DNA of 64,000 nt from Salibacterium halotolerans (GTDB lineage Bacteria; Bacillota; Bacilli; Bacillales; Marinococcaceae): NCBI RefSeq assembly GCF_900115625.1, contig NZ_FOXD01000003.1, positions 186,001 through 250,000 of the forward strand. Direction: 5' to 3'. A model generated the notes under the pieces. The model saw only the letters and a program-made list of their open reading frames with translations. It did no database searches and was not told the origin of the DNA. The first letter of the stretch is position 1. Every line of letters starts with the position of its first letter. The position numbers and the translations under genes are program-made. Positions 52,041 to 61,571 of the stretch are shown here, piece after piece.

Positions 52041-52181
52041 CAAGCGTCCGCCTGCAGCGGATGCCTTAACTTTAAACGGTTTTTGATACAGCTCCTATTT
52101 TGTATTCTGTGGGGAGGGTTGGTACTGCGGCACTTGTGAAACGAGGTTCAGATGGGTAAGATGGAACATGAGGTGAAAAAG

Positions 52182-52904
52182 ATGGAAAGACTTCAGAAAG
52201 TTATAGCAGACGCAGGCGTGACATCACGCAGAAAAGCAGAAGGATTAATTGAAGATGGAAGGGTGAAAGTGAACGGGAGCGTTGTAAAGGAACTGGGCAC
52301 GAAAGTAACGCCGAATAAAGATACAGTTGAAGTTGACCACGTTCCGATTGACCGGGAAGAGCCCGTTTATTACTTGTTTTACAAGCCGAAACAGGTCATT
52401 TCAGCGGTCAGTGATGATAAGAACCGGAGTGTTGTAACGGACTATTTTACAGATGAAACAAAACGGATTTTTCCAGTCGGCCGCTTGGATTATGATTCGT
52501 CCGGGCTTCTTCTGATGACAAATGACGGAGAGTTCGCCAATCAGTTGATGCATCCGAAAAACAAGGTATTTAAAACTTACATTGCAAAAGTCAGGGGAAA
52601 GCCATCCAAAGAATCGCTGCACCGCCTGCAGACAGGCGTCGAACTCGATGGCAGAAAAACCGCCCCCGCCAAAGTCAAAATTAAATCGACGAGTATAAAA
52701 ACGAATTCCTCCATTGTAGAAATAAGCATACATGAAGGAAGAAACCATCAAGTGCGTAATATGTTCGAAGCGGTCGAACATCCGGTCATAAAACTAAAAC
52801 GGGAGAAATACGGACCACTGACACTTGAAAACCTGCGCCCCGGAGAAAAGAGAAAGCTGAAACCGGTCGAAGTAAAACAGCTGAAAGAGATCGCTGTCAC
52901 ATAA
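52182..52904 (+). CDS. rluB: 23S rRNA pseudouridine synthase RluB
   Basis: A 240-residue enzyme of the RsuA/RluB family: S4 RNA-binding domain at 1-60 (MERLQKVIADAGVTSRRKAE), then the catalytic domain with the Asp in GRLDYDSSGLLLMTNDG and the REGRNHQVR-like EGRNHQVRNM segment. Start is ATG 52182, 5 nt after AGGTGA; a start ten codons upstream is less likely. It is in its B. subtilis position, between spmB and the res genes. Confidence 0.93.
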   Translation: MERLQKVIADAGVTSRRKAEGLIEDGRVKVNGSVVKELGTKVTPNKDTVEVDHVPIDREEPVYYLFYKPKQVISAVSDDKNRSVVTDYFTDETKRIFPVGRLDYDSSGLLLMTNDGEFANQLMHPKNKVFKTYIAKVRGKPSKESLHRLQTGVELDGRKTAPAKVKIKSTSIKTNSSIVEISIHEGRNHQVRNMFEAVEHPVIKLKREKYGPLTLENLRPGEKRKLKPVEVKQLKEIAVT

Positions 52905-52998
52905 GTGTCATAATCAGGTCCTTATACAAGAACCAATGACAGCGTTATAATGAGCACAGAGTGCACAATCCGGCATACGGGAAAAGGGGGGTGTTTTG

Positions 52999-54663
52999 AT
53001 GGAGAAAGTGAAATGCGAATGCGGCCATTTGAATCCCTACGGTACCCACCTCTGTGAATCCTGCGGAAAGCCGTTGGATGAAAGGGATAAACAGGCCTCC
53101 ATGGTGGACATGCGTTATGAAGGGGTGGCCAGGCGTTCGCAGACGTACAACAAAACAGTGGTTGATAAAATATGGAACTTTTTTTCCTCGGTAAAAGTAG
53201 GAGTTACCATCATTGTATTAACGCTGATCGCCTCCTCTATCGGGACGATTTTTCCTCAGGAAATGTACATACCCGGTAATGTGGACCCGGCTCAGCACTA
53301 TGAGGAAGAATACGGAATTCCCGGACTTATTTATTATACCCTCGGTTTTCATAATCTTTACGGATCCTGGTGGTACATGGCTCTTATTGCAGGACTCGGT
53401 ATTTCCCTTATTATAGCCAGTCTGGACCGGGTCGTACCATTATACCGCGCCCTCAAAAAACAAAAAATATCGCGCAATGAGGGTTTTCTGAAAAGACAGC
53501 GCCTTTTTGGTGTCACAGAAACAGAGCAAGCAGAAGATGTGCTCGAACAATCAAAAGAGCACTTACGCAGAAAACGCTACAATGTGAAAGTAGAAGATGG
53601 AAGTCTGCTGGCTGAGAAAAATCGTTTTGCCAGGTGGGGCCCCTATATCAACCATATAGGTCTTATTCTTTTTTTAACGGGATGTATGCTCCGCTTTTTC
53701 CCGGGCATGTACGTGGATGAGCTGGTCTGGGTAAGAGAAGGGGAAACGCAGGCGGTTGCAGGTACAGAACGCGAGTATTATGTTAAGAATGAAGAATTTT
53801 TTATCGAAACATATGATGAAAACGATGAAACATTCGGTCCGGCTCTGGAGCGCGCCGGCGGAAACCAGATTAAAACCTATCAGACGAATGCCGTACTTTA
53901 TAAAAGCAGCGGAGGGACAGTTGGAACAGAACCGGAACTGACGAAAGTGAAATCGGACAGTATCGAGGTGAATCATCCGCTTCGTTTTGATGATTATGCC
54001 CTTTATCAATATGACTACAAACTGAATGAGCTGAACGTCATGTCACTTTCCATGAATAACCGGGAGAGCGGGGAAAAAATCGGCACTATTGATATCGATC
54101 TGTTTGACCCCGAGGGAGAATATGACCTTGGAAACGGATACCGGGTCGTCATAGAATCGTACTTTCCGAACTTCGAATTTGATGAGAATGGGGAGCCTTC
54201 TACGATCTCTGATATTCCGGACAACCCTGCCTTCATCTTCCGGATGTTTTCACCAGAGCACCCGGATGAAGGGGAGTACAGTTTTGTCGCCATCCGGAGC
54301 AATGAAGATATATTTGGTGAAAATACGTATGAAATGTCTTTTGAAGGTGTTGAAACAAAAAACGTAACAGCGCTGAAGGTGCGTAAAGACCACACACTGC
54401 CATTTTTAATCGCCGGCGGAAGTATTTTCATGATTGGTCTGATTCAGGGGTCCTATTGGTCGCACCGACGCATCTGGCTGCGCAGGTTTGGAAATGAACT
54501 GTGGGCGGCCGGCCATACGAATAAACACTGGGCTTCGATGAAAAAAGAGTTTCAGGCACTGTCCGAAAAAACCGGTATGACAGTGCCGGAGGACAAGCAG
54601 GCGAAGAAAGCAATGGAGGAGCACACCTCCGATGGAAGGGATGACAATAATGGTCGAACTTAG
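52999..54663 (+). CDS. resB: Cytochrome c biogenesis protein ResB
   Basis: A 554-residue membrane protein of the System II heme-delivery machine (ResB/Ccs1). N-terminal zinc-ribbon-like segment with four Cys ([18 protein letters not shown], residues 4-21), then helices near 60-85, 125-145 and 215-235, a large extracytoplasmic domain and a last helix near 455-475. Start is ATG 52999, 6 nt after AAAGGGGGG. It works with ResC to move heme outward and attach it to apocytochromes. No resA lies in front, unlike B. subtilis. It overlaps resC by 14 bp. Confidence 0.93.
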   Translation: MEKVKCECGHLNPYGTHLCESCGKPLDERDKQASMVDMRYEGVARRSQTYNKTVVDKIWNFFSSVKVGVTIIVLTLIASSIGTIFPQEMYIPGNVDPAQHYEEEYGIPGLIYYTLGFHNLYGSWWYMALIAGLGISLIIASLDRVVPLYRALKKQKISRNEGFLKRQRLFGVTETEQAEDVLEQSKEHLRRKRYNVKVEDGSLLAEKNRFARWGPYINHIGLILFLTGCMLRFFPGMYVDELVWVREGETQAVAGTEREYYVKNEEFFIETYDENDETFGPALERAGGNQIKTYQTNAVLYKSSGGTVGTEPELTKVKSDSIEVNHPLRFDDYALYQYDYKLNELNVMSLSMNNRESGEKIGTIDIDLFDPEGEYDLGNGYRVVIESYFPNFEFDENGEPSTISDIPDNPAFIFRMFSPEHPDEGEYSFVAIRSNEDIFGENTYEMSFEGVETKNVTALKVRKDHTLPFLIAGGSIFMIGLIQGSYWSHRRIWLRRFGNELWAAGHTNKHWASMKKEFQALSEKTGMTVPEDKQAKKAMEEHTSDGRDDNNGRT

Positions 54664-55837
54664 TTCAAACCTGTTATTTGCCGCTTTTTTTCTTTATCTG
54701 GCAGCAACCATATGTTTCTCCGTAAGTGTTACAGGTAGAAAATGGCGGGACAAACAGGGAGAGGTGACAGGCAATCGTCTCGGTACGGTCGGTTACGCTG
54801 CAGCATGGATTGGTTTTGTGCTGCAGGCCGGCTATTTTTTCACAAGATGGATCGCAGCCGGCCACGTTCCGGTCAGCAATATGTTTGAATACACGACGTT
54901 TCTCGGGATGGCTCTCACGATTGCATTTCTTATCCTGTACGGTATCTATAGAACGGCCGTCCTTGGCATGTTCACGATGCCGATTGTCATGTTAATTATT
55001 GCTTTTGCCTCGGTGTTTCCAACGGAAGTGGAACCGCTCATCCCAGCGCTGCAGAGCAATTGGCTGAAAATCCATGTGACCACGACAGCACTTGGCCAGG
55101 GACTTTTATCGATTGGGTTTGCTGCCGGGCTCATCTATCTTATACGTACACTTGATTTTACAAAACGCGGAAAGAAAGTGTTCTGGCTGGAGACGATTAT
55201 GTACAGTCTCCTCAGTCTCGTCAGTTTCATTTTAGTGCGCTACATCTTCCGCTTGTTTGACTATGAAGCTGTCTTTACGTATGTGAATGAAAACGGTGAA
55301 CAGGCCGAGATGGTGTACTATCTTCCGGCGCTTGTTGGACCGAATGAAGCAAGTCTCCAGACACAGGGGGCTTTGGAGCCGATTTTGACCATGCCCGCCT
55401 GGATACGAAGCGATGACGCCAATACGGTCATCTGGTCCCTGGCTGCCGGACTGGTTCTTTATATACTGTTAAGGCTGATTCTGCGCAAACCTCTCGGCGC
55501 CGTTCTGCAGCCGCTTTTGAAAAACATAAATCCGGATACAGTGGATGAAGTCAGCTACCGGGCGATTGCAATCGGATTTCCGGTATTTACGCTTGGCGGC
55601 CTGATATTTGCTATGATATGGGCGCAGATAGCGTGGACACGGTTCTGGGGCTGGGACCCCAAGGAAGTGTGGGCGTTGATTACCTTTCTTTTTTATGCAG
55701 CTTATCTTCACCTGCGGCTGTCAAGGGGCTGGCACGGAGAACCCTCCGCCTGGCTTTGTGTGATAGGTTTTGTTATTATCATGTTTAACCTGGTGTTTGT
55801 TAACCTTGTCATCGCAGGCCTTCATTCTTATGCATGA
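54650..55837 (+). CDS. resC: Cytochrome c biogenesis protein ResC (CcsA family)
   Basis: A 395-residue membrane protein with about eight helices and the heme-binding tryptophan-rich motif [12 protein letters not shown] (about 330-340). Start is ATG 54650 ([10 protein letters not shown]), like B. subtilis ResC; GGAAGGG is 9 nt upstream and the start lies in the end of resB. The conserved His residues near helices flanking the WWD loop are present ([10 protein letters not shown]). It forms the heme channel with ResB. Confidence 0.93.
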   Translation: MVELSSNLLFAAFFLYLAATICFSVSVTGRKWRDKQGEVTGNRLGTVGYAAAWIGFVLQAGYFFTRWIAAGHVPVSNMFEYTTFLGMALTIAFLILYGIYRTAVLGMFTMPIVMLIIAFASVFPTEVEPLIPALQSNWLKIHVTTTALGQGLLSIGFAAGLIYLIRTLDFTKRGKKVFWLETIMYSLLSLVSFILVRYIFRLFDYEAVFTYVNENGEQAEMVYYLPALVGPNEASLQTQGALEPILTMPAWIRSDDANTVIWSLAAGLVLYILLRLILRKPLGAVLQPLLKNINPDTVDEVSYRAIAIGFPVFTLGGLIFAMIWAQIAWTRFWGWDPKEVWALITFLFYAAYLHLRLSRGWHGEPSAWLCVIGFVIIMFNLVFVNLVIAGLHSYA

Positions 55838-55903
55838 CGCTTAGTGGCAGACAGGAGCTGCTAAAGCATGTTATACAATCTGCTCGGCAGGAGGTATGAA
55901 ATA

Positions 55904-56623
55904 ATGGACAGAGAATCAAAAGTACTCGTGGTGGATGATGAAGACCGGATCCGCCGGCTTTTAAGAATGTATTTGGAACGGGAACAGTTTATCGTGGAAG
56001 AAGCGGAAAATGGAGAAGAAGCACTGGATTTGGCGCTTCACAACGATTACGACGTCATTCTGCTGGATTTAATGCTTCCGGGAATGGACGGAGAAGAAGT
56101 ATGCCGTGAAATCCGCAGATCCAAAGCAACACCGATTATCATGCTTACTGCCAAAGGGGAAGAAAGTAACCGGGTGCAGGGGTTTGAAGTCGGCACTGAC
56201 GACTATATTGTTAAACCATTCAGTCCAAGAGAAGTGGTACTTCGGGTAAAAGCTATTCTGCGGCGGGCATCGGCGACGAAATTTCTGCAGACCGAAACAC
56301 AGACGAAAGATGTATTGGTGTTTCCCCATCTGACCATCGATAATGATGCTCATCGTGTCACTGTAAACGAAGAAATTATCAGCTTGACTCCGAAAGAATA
56401 CGAACTGCTTCTCTATCTTGCACAGGCCCCGGATAAAGTCTTTTCAAGAGAGCAGCTTCTTAAAGATGTGTGGGATTATGACTTTTTCGGCGACCTGCGG
56501 ACGGTGGATACCCATGTAAAGCGACTCCGTGAGAAACTCAGCCGCGTGTCGGAGGAGGCTGCCGATATGATTTCCACCGTGTGGGGTGTAGGGTATAAGT
56601 TTGAGGCTGCTGCAGACGAATGA
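55904..56623 (+). CDS. resD: Two-component response regulator ResD
   Basis: A 239-residue OmpR-type regulator of aerobic and anaerobic respiration genes. Receiver domain 1-120 with the DDE acidic cluster, the phosphoryl Asp in VILLDLMLPGMDG, and K near IVKPFSPREVVLR; winged-helix domain in the last 100 residues (SLTPKEYELLLYLA, DLRTVDTHVKRLREKL). Start is ATG 55904, 9 nt after AGGAGG, matching B. subtilis ResD. It overlaps resE by 4 bp (ATGA). Confidence 0.95.
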   Translation: MDRESKVLVVDDEDRIRRLLRMYLEREQFIVEEAENGEEALDLALHNDYDVILLDLMLPGMDGEEVCREIRRSKATPIIMLTAKGEESNRVQGFEVGTDDYIVKPFSPREVVLRVKAILRRASATKFLQTETQTKDVLVFPHLTIDNDAHRVTVNEEIISLTPKEYELLLYLAQAPDKVFSREQLLKDVWDYDFFGDLRTVDTHVKRLREKLSRVSEEAADMISTVWGVGYKFEAAADE

Positions 56624-58401
56624 TCTGGCGCAGTGTTGTCGGAAAACTGTGGGGAACCATTCTGCTTCTTGTCTCAGCAGTGCTTGTATTATTGACAGTA
56701 CTGCTGCTTCAGTTTTTTGAACGATTCCACATTACAGAAGCAGAAGAGCAGTTAACCAATCATGCCAATGTCATGGTGTCACTGCTTGAGGGAGACAACA
56801 ATCCCGAAAGTGCCCGTGATACCGTTGAACATATGGCGGATTCCTACAATTCATCTGTTGTTATTTTAGAGAATGGAAACCGGTGGGAATACCCGGATGA
56901 AGAAGCAGGGGTGAATCTTCCTGTTTCTCTTTTTGAAAGTGAACCGAGACTGGCACCGGTGCAGCATGACCGGGAGACAGTCGCCACACATGGAAACTTT
57001 CCCATACAGGAAAATGGAGAGCAGGTGCAGCAGGAGATTTTTGTCGTCGGTGTCCCTTTTGTTTCCTCAGACGGGCAGGAAGGATCTCTTTACCTGTACC
57101 AGTCACTCGACATCATTGAGGATACTACCGGGGAAACGAAACAGATCATTCTGCTTTCCGCTGGTATTGCCATCATCCTTACGACTATTTTCGCCTTCTT
57201 TTTGTCATCGCGGATTACGGCACCCCTTCGAAAAATGAGAGAACTTGCCCTCAATGTTTCCAAAGGTGATTTTGAAACGAAAGTACCGATTATGACAAAT
57301 GACGAAATCGGTCAGCTCGGCAACGCCTTTAATAAAATGAGACGTGAACTGAACCGCAATATTACGGCGCTTAATCAGGAAAAAGAACAACTGAGCCGTA
57401 TTCTGACCAGTATGGCGGACGGCGTCATCACGGTCGACCGGAAAGGGTCGATTGCTCTCACGAATCCACCGGCCCATTATTTTCTACAGTCCTATCACTA
57501 CGAAACCGGTGCACCCGATCCACAGGACCGGCTGCCAAAAGAAGTGAAAAAGCTGTTCCAGAAAGTTGTGACGCTGGAAGAAGAACAATGGATAGAAATG
57601 GACGTGCAGGGCAGAAGTTACGTCGTTTTGATGACCCCGCTGTATGATGAAGAATTTGTGCGCGGCGTCGTGGCGGTCATCCGCGATATGACCGAAGAAC
57701 GTATGCACGATAAACTCCGAAAAGATTTCATCGCCAACGTGTCGCATGAATTACGGACGCCGATTTCCATGCTGCAGGGCTACAGCGAAGCGATTGTCGA
57801 TGATGTCGCGGGAAGTGAAGAGGAAAAGCAGGAAATCGGACGCATCATTTATGATGAATCGATGCGGATGGGGCGTCTTGTTAACGAACTGCTGGATCTG
57901 GCAAGAATGGAAGCCGGTTATACCCAGCTTGACAGGCAGTGGGTTGATGTCGAATCGTTCGCAGACAAGGTATTTAAAAAGTTTCAGGGACCGGCCCGGG
58001 ACGCTGAGGTCCACATGCAGATTGATAAACGCCTCGAGCGCAGTCAAGCCTGGTTTGACCCGGACAGGCTTGAACAAGTGATGACCAATCTGATTCACAA
58101 TGCCATCCGGCACACCGGCGATAACGGCGAAGTTCAGGTAGTGGTTAAAACGGACGCGTCCGAGATGAGCGTAGAGATCCAGGACACAGGTTCGGGTATC
58201 CAGGAAGAAGATCTTCCTTATGTGTTTGAACGCTTTTATAAAGCAGATAAAGCAAGGACACGCGGAAACGGTGGAACCGGTCTGGGTCTTTCTATTGCGA
58301 AGAATATAGTGGAAGCACATGAGGGGGAGATTTCTGCAAGAAGCAGGAAAGATAAGGGGACTATATTCCGGTTTACAATCCCCGCTTCCACTGAAGAATA
58401 A
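56620..58401 (+). CDS. resE: Two-component sensor histidine kinase ResE
   Basis: A 593-residue kinase: membrane helix at about 10-32, an extracytoplasmic domain, a second helix at about 170-190, HAMP (about 190-245), PAS (about 250-360), the phosphorylated His in NVSHELRTPISMLQG, and the ATPase domain with N box NLIHNAIRHT, DTGSGI and GGTGLGLSIAKN. It senses low oxygen or nitric oxide in B. subtilis and phosphorylates ResD. It ends 27 bp before the methyltransferase gene. Confidence 0.95.
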   Translation: MIWRSVVGKLWGTILLLVSAVLVLLTVLLLQFFERFHITEAEEQLTNHANVMVSLLEGDNNPESARDTVEHMADSYNSSVVILENGNRWEYPDEEAGVNLPVSLFESEPRLAPVQHDRETVATHGNFPIQENGEQVQQEIFVVGVPFVSSDGQEGSLYLYQSLDIIEDTTGETKQIILLSAGIAIILTTIFAFFLSSRITAPLRKMRELALNVSKGDFETKVPIMTNDEIGQLGNAFNKMRRELNRNITALNQEKEQLSRILTSMADGVITVDRKGSIALTNPPAHYFLQSYHYETGAPDPQDRLPKEVKKLFQKVVTLEEEQWIEMDVQGRSYVVLMTPLYDEEFVRGVVAVIRDMTEERMHDKLRKDFIANVSHELRTPISMLQGYSEAIVDDVAGSEEEKQEIGRIIYDESMRMGRLVNELLDLARMEAGYTQLDRQWVDVESFADKVFKKFQGPARDAEVHMQIDKRLERSQAWFDPDRLEQVMTNLIHNAIRHTGDNGEVQVVVKTDASEMSVEIQDTGSGIQEEDLPYVFERFYKADKARTRGNGGTGLGLSIAKNIVEAHEGEISARSRKDKGTIFRFTIPASTEE

Positions 58402-58428
58402 TGGAAAGGCAGTGTTAGGAGGACAAAC

Positions 58429-59169
58429 GTGAAGGCTTGGTTTGAAGAACATTTTCAGGAAGATTATCTGAAAGTATATGATCATCGGGACGAAGAGAAA
58501 GCGGCGGATGAACTCCACGATATTATGAGTTATATCCCCCTTGAAAGAGGAATGAAAGCCATTGACCTCTGCTGCGGAAACGGCCGTCATGCCCGCTATA
58601 TGGCAGCAAAGGGCATTCACGTTACAGCTCTTGATTTATCACCTGTTTTACTGAAAAAAGCCATTGATCTGACATCCGGTCTACCGGTGCAGTATATGCG
58701 GGGGGATATCCGTCATATTTCCGTCAAACAGGAATATGACGCCGCTTTTAATCTGTTCACCAGTTTCGGCTACTTTGTGGAGGATCATGAAAATGAACTG
58801 GTGCTTGTCAGGGCGTCGGAAGCACTGAAAGACAATGGATGGTTCTGTATCGATTACTTAAATCCTGTGTATACGGCTGCCAACCTCGTTCCCTTTGACT
58901 CCACCGATAAGAATGGTTTTACCGTCACACAGCGGCGCTTTATCGAAAGTGGGTTTATACACAAAAAAATATCGATAGAAGAAGCCGGCTCCAGACGGGA
59001 GTACCGGGAACGGGTCAAAATGTATGAAAATAGTACATTAGAACAAATGATCCGGCAGAATGGGTTTGAAATCGAGTATTTATTTGGAGATTATGATGCC
59101 TCTCCTTTTTGGGAACAATCATCGCCGCGGCAGATTTTTATCTGCCGGAAACGGCCGGACTTCCAATAA
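58429..59169 (+). CDS. Class I SAM-dependent methyltransferase
   Basis: A 246-residue enzyme with the SAM-binding glycine loop AIDLCCGNGRHARYMA (about 44-59), the acidic residue after strand 2 (ALDLSPVLL) and motif DAAFNLFTSFGYF. The substrate cannot be told from the sequence; similar proteins are often annotated only as methyltransferase type 11/25. The start is GTG 58429, after AGGAGG. It is close to resE, with a different downstream unit after it (the cobalamin riboswitch), so it may be the last gene of the res operon. Confidence 0.85.
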   Translation: MKAWFEEHFQEDYLKVYDHRDEEKAADELHDIMSYIPLERGMKAIDLCCGNGRHARYMAAKGIHVTALDLSPVLLKKAIDLTSGLPVQYMRGDIRHISVKQEYDAAFNLFTSFGYFVEDHENELVLVRASEALKDNGWFCIDYLNPVYTAANLVPFDSTDKNGFTVTQRRFIESGFIHKKISIEEAGSRREYRERVKMYENSTLEQMIRQNGFEIEYLFGDYDASPFWEQSSPRQIFICRKRPDFQ

Positions 59170-59244
59170 AAAGGTTGTTCCCCCTCGATATTTTATTCAT
59201 TTTCTTATATACTAAACAGGATATAAAACTAAATCACGATGTGA

Positions 59245-59403
59245 AGAGGTCATTTTCTGCCACAGGAAATGTTAAAAGGGAAACCGGTGAAACTCCGGTA
59301 CGGTCCCGCCACTGTAAGCATGACAAGCCGCGGCTGTAGAATCCACTGTTGAATGGAACGGGAAGGAAACTGCGGAAGATGTAAGTCAGGAGACCTGCCT
59401 TTT
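59245..59403 (+). promoter_or_regulatory. Cobalamin riboswitch
   Basis: Conserved B12-box parts in order: GAGGTCATTTTCTGCCACAG (P2-P3 side), GGGAAACCGGTGAAACTCCG, GGTCCCGCCACTGTAA (the core), AAGTCAGGAGACCTGCC (B12 box and closing stem). A terminator follows at 59489-59516. Coenzyme B12 binding should reduce expression of btuF-btuC-btuD/CbiZ-pduO. Confidence 0.95.
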
Positions 59404-59488
59404 CATACGGTGAAATCTTCGAGGAAAGGGACCGCCGGTGATACATGCAGCCCGTCCTACGTGCGTTGTTTTGCAGCCGTTTTATGCG

Positions 59489-59516
59489 CTCTCCCTGAAA
59501 TCAGGGGGAGTTTTTT
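59489..59516 (+). terminator. Terminator of the cobalamin riboswitch
   Basis: CTCTCCCTGA pairs with TCAGGGGGAG (one G-T pair) across AA, followed by TTTTTT. It lies 33 nt before the btuF start. Confidence 0.88.
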
Positions 59517-59548
59517 AATAAAAAAAAGGAAGAGAAGGAGGGACAGCA

Positions 59549-60541
59549 TTGAAACAACGTATTCTGCCCGGTTTCTGTTTGATGCTTGTTTTGATAACAA
59601 CAGGATGCAGTACAGGAGAAAACGCAGAAGAGGCACAGACCAGCGGGGAAAACGAACAAACAGAAAAAGAAGATTCTGGTTCAGAAAATGATGCGTTCCC
59701 TGTTGAAATAACAGATGCAGCGGATGAAACAGTAACGCTTGAAAAAGAACCGGAACGCATTGTCAGTATGATACCCAGTAACACTGAAATCGCCTATAAG
59801 CTCGGTCTCGGCGAAGAGATCGTAGGCGTTTCCGATCACGCCGATTACCCGGAGGAAGCAGTGGGAAAGGAAAAAATAGGAGGACTTCAATTCAACGTCG
59901 AAAAAATCATTTCCCTTGAACCGGACCTGGTGCTCGCGCACGCCTCATCCCTTCAGCAGTCCGAACAGGGACTCGAGCAGATAGAAGAAGCAGGGATCAA
60001 TGTCCTTGTAGTCAATGAGGCGGCGTCTTTTCAGGAAACATATGACTCCATCAACATGATCGCAAAGGCAGCCGGTGCACAGCAGGAAGCACAAAATATC
60101 ATATCATCGATGAAAACTGATGTAGAGAATCTGCGGGAACAGGCATCCAGCATCTCCGAGGAAGAGAAAAAAACAGTCTGGATGGAAATTCAGCCGCCGC
60201 CTGATATTTACACGACCGGAAGCGGTACGTTTCAGCATAAGATGCTCCAGCTCATTCATGCCAAAAACGCCGCAGCCAGTGAAGAAGGTTGGCTCCCTTA
60301 TACGACAGAAGATGCCGTGAAACAAAGTCCTGAAGTGATCATCACGACGTACGGCCAGTCTGTGGAAGGTAATCCGGCAGCACAGATAAAAAACCGGAAG
60401 GGGTGGAGCAGCGTTCCTGCTGTTGAGAACGGCGACATTTACAATGTAAACAGTAACCTTGTCAGCCGTCCCGGTCCCCGTCTGGTTGAGGGGGCAGAGA
60501 AACTGGCGGAGCTGATTTATCCTGATGTTTTCAACGAATAA
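59549..60541 (+). CDS. btuF: Cobalamin ABC transporter substrate-binding lipoprotein
   Basis: A 330-residue lipoprotein: signal to the lipobox LITTGC (Cys near residue 24), an acidic, Glu-rich linker (to about 55), then a periplasmic-binding fold of the helical-backbone kind (PERIVSMIPSNTEIAYKLGL, YPEEAVGKEKIGG, VENGDIYNVN). With a B12 riboswitch in front and BtuC/BtuD behind, it should bind cobalamin or cobinamide. TTG start, 7 nt after GAAGGAGG. Overlaps btuC by 17 bp. Confidence 0.9.
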   Translation: MKQRILPGFCLMLVLITTGCSTGENAEEAQTSGENEQTEKEDSGSENDAFPVEITDAADETVTLEKEPERIVSMIPSNTEIAYKLGLGEEIVGVSDHADYPEEAVGKEKIGGLQFNVEKIISLEPDLVLAHASSLQQSEQGLEQIEEAGINVLVVNEAASFQETYDSINMIAKAAGAQQEAQNIISSMKTDVENLREQASSISEEEKKTVWMEIQPPPDIYTTGSGTFQHKMLQLIHAKNAAASEEGWLPYTTEDAVKQSPEVIITTYGQSVEGNPAAQIKNRKGWSSVPAVENGDIYNVNSNLVSRPGPRLVEGAEKLAELIYPDVFNE

Positions 60542-61568
60542 AGCCTGGACAAGCGTTGGGATCGGGGTATGCTTTGCAGTTTTAAGTATATGGATGGGTG
60601 TTTCCGTCGGCAGTGTGGCTGTTCCGCTCCCGGTCAGTGCCGAAATTCTGGGGCGTACCGTTCTCGGATTTGACATGCCGGCACACATCTCTGACACTGA
60701 TGCAGCCATCATTACCGATATCAGGTTACCAAGGGTCGTTCTCGCAGCTCTTGTCGGTGCTTCGCTTGCCGCTGCAGGTGCAGCGTTTCAGGGACTTCTC
60801 CAAAATCCGTTGGCCGATCCGTATACGCTCGGGGTTTCTTCCGGCTCGGCATTGGGAGCGGTTATCGTTCTCTACACGGGATTTACGATTCCGCTCACAG
60901 GGTCGTTTACCCTCCCGATTATAAGCATTGGGACCGGTGGACTGACTCTGTTATTCATTTTGACATTTGTGCGGTGGATTGAACCGCAGATGCGGACGGA
61001 AACCCTTATTCTTGCCGGGGTGATTGTTAGTTCGTTTCTCGGCGCCTGTTTGTCGCTCATCATTGCGCTCACCGGTGACGAACTGAGACAGATTATAAGC
61101 TGGCTGATGGGAAGTGTATCGATGAGGGGATGGGACTACGCAGGGCTTCTGCTGCCCTTCTTACTCACCGGCAGTATCCTTTTGCTTATGAATATGAAAG
61201 AACTGAATGCGCTTGTGTTTGGTGAAGAAACGGCCCGTACGCTCGGGGTTTCTCCGGAGCAAAGCCGGATGATGGTTCTCGGGGCAGCCTCTCTTCTTAC
61301 CGGTGCTGCAGTTGCAGTATCTGGTACGATAGGTTTTGCCGGGCTGGTCGTACCTCATATCGTCCGCCTTCTCACCGGTCCTGATCACCGGCTTGTGCTT
61401 CCTGTTTCGATGCTCGGCGGAGCGGGTTTTCTTGTTTTAACCGATCTTGCGGCCCGGACCGTCATCGCCCCTGTCGAACTTCCCATCGGCGTGATTACAG
61501 CTGTCCTGGGGGCCCCTGTATTTGGTTTTCTTTTGTATCAGCAGCGCCGCTCAAAACAGAGGAGATAA
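60525..61568 (+). CDS. btuC: Cobalamin ABC transporter permease
   Basis: A 347-residue FecCD-family permease with about ten helices. Typical strings: RLPRVVLAALVGASLAAAGAAFQGLLQNPLADPY (residues 65-98), SLIIALTGDELRQIISWLMGS and VSGTIGFAGLVVPHIVRLLTG (the coupling helix to the ATPase). The ATG lies within the last codons of btuF. Three bases separate it from btuD. It forms the transmembrane dimer for B12 uptake. Confidence 0.92.
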   Translation: MFSTNKAWTSVGIGVCFAVLSIWMGVSVGSVAVPLPVSAEILGRTVLGFDMPAHISDTDAAIITDIRLPRVVLAALVGASLAAAGAAFQGLLQNPLADPYTLGVSSGSALGAVIVLYTGFTIPLTGSFTLPIISIGTGGLTLLFILTFVRWIEPQMRTETLILAGVIVSSFLGACLSLIIALTGDELRQIISWLMGSVSMRGWDYAGLLLPFLLTGSILLLMNMKELNALVFGEETARTLGVSPEQSRMMVLGAASLLTGAAVAVSGTIGFAGLVVPHIVRLLTGPDHRLVLPVSMLGGAGFLVLTDLAARTVIAPVELPIGVITAVLGAPVFGFLLYQQRRSKQRR

Positions 61569-61571
61569 ATA

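Larger units (their letters stand above)
51659..52095 (+). repeat. Structured intergenic element B with terminal inverted repeats
   Basis: About 437 bp between spmB and rluB, with no credible ORF. Ends: 51659-51673 pairs with 52081-52095 (15 nt, two differences, both G-U compatible on the plus strand). Internal parts include GGCTGCTGCTTCGACGAAC-like stretches and CGGCAGGATGTGCC, and a tandem pair of the 55-nt core at 51931-52040. The sequence CTTGAGGCGCTGCCCGCGG beside the core matches a segment flanking the core in element A, so the elements are relatives. Confidence 0.75.

Noticed and set aside
59353-59691. ORF across the cobalamin riboswitch terminator
   Set aside because: It covers the aptamer 3' end, the terminator and the btuF signal peptide in another frame.
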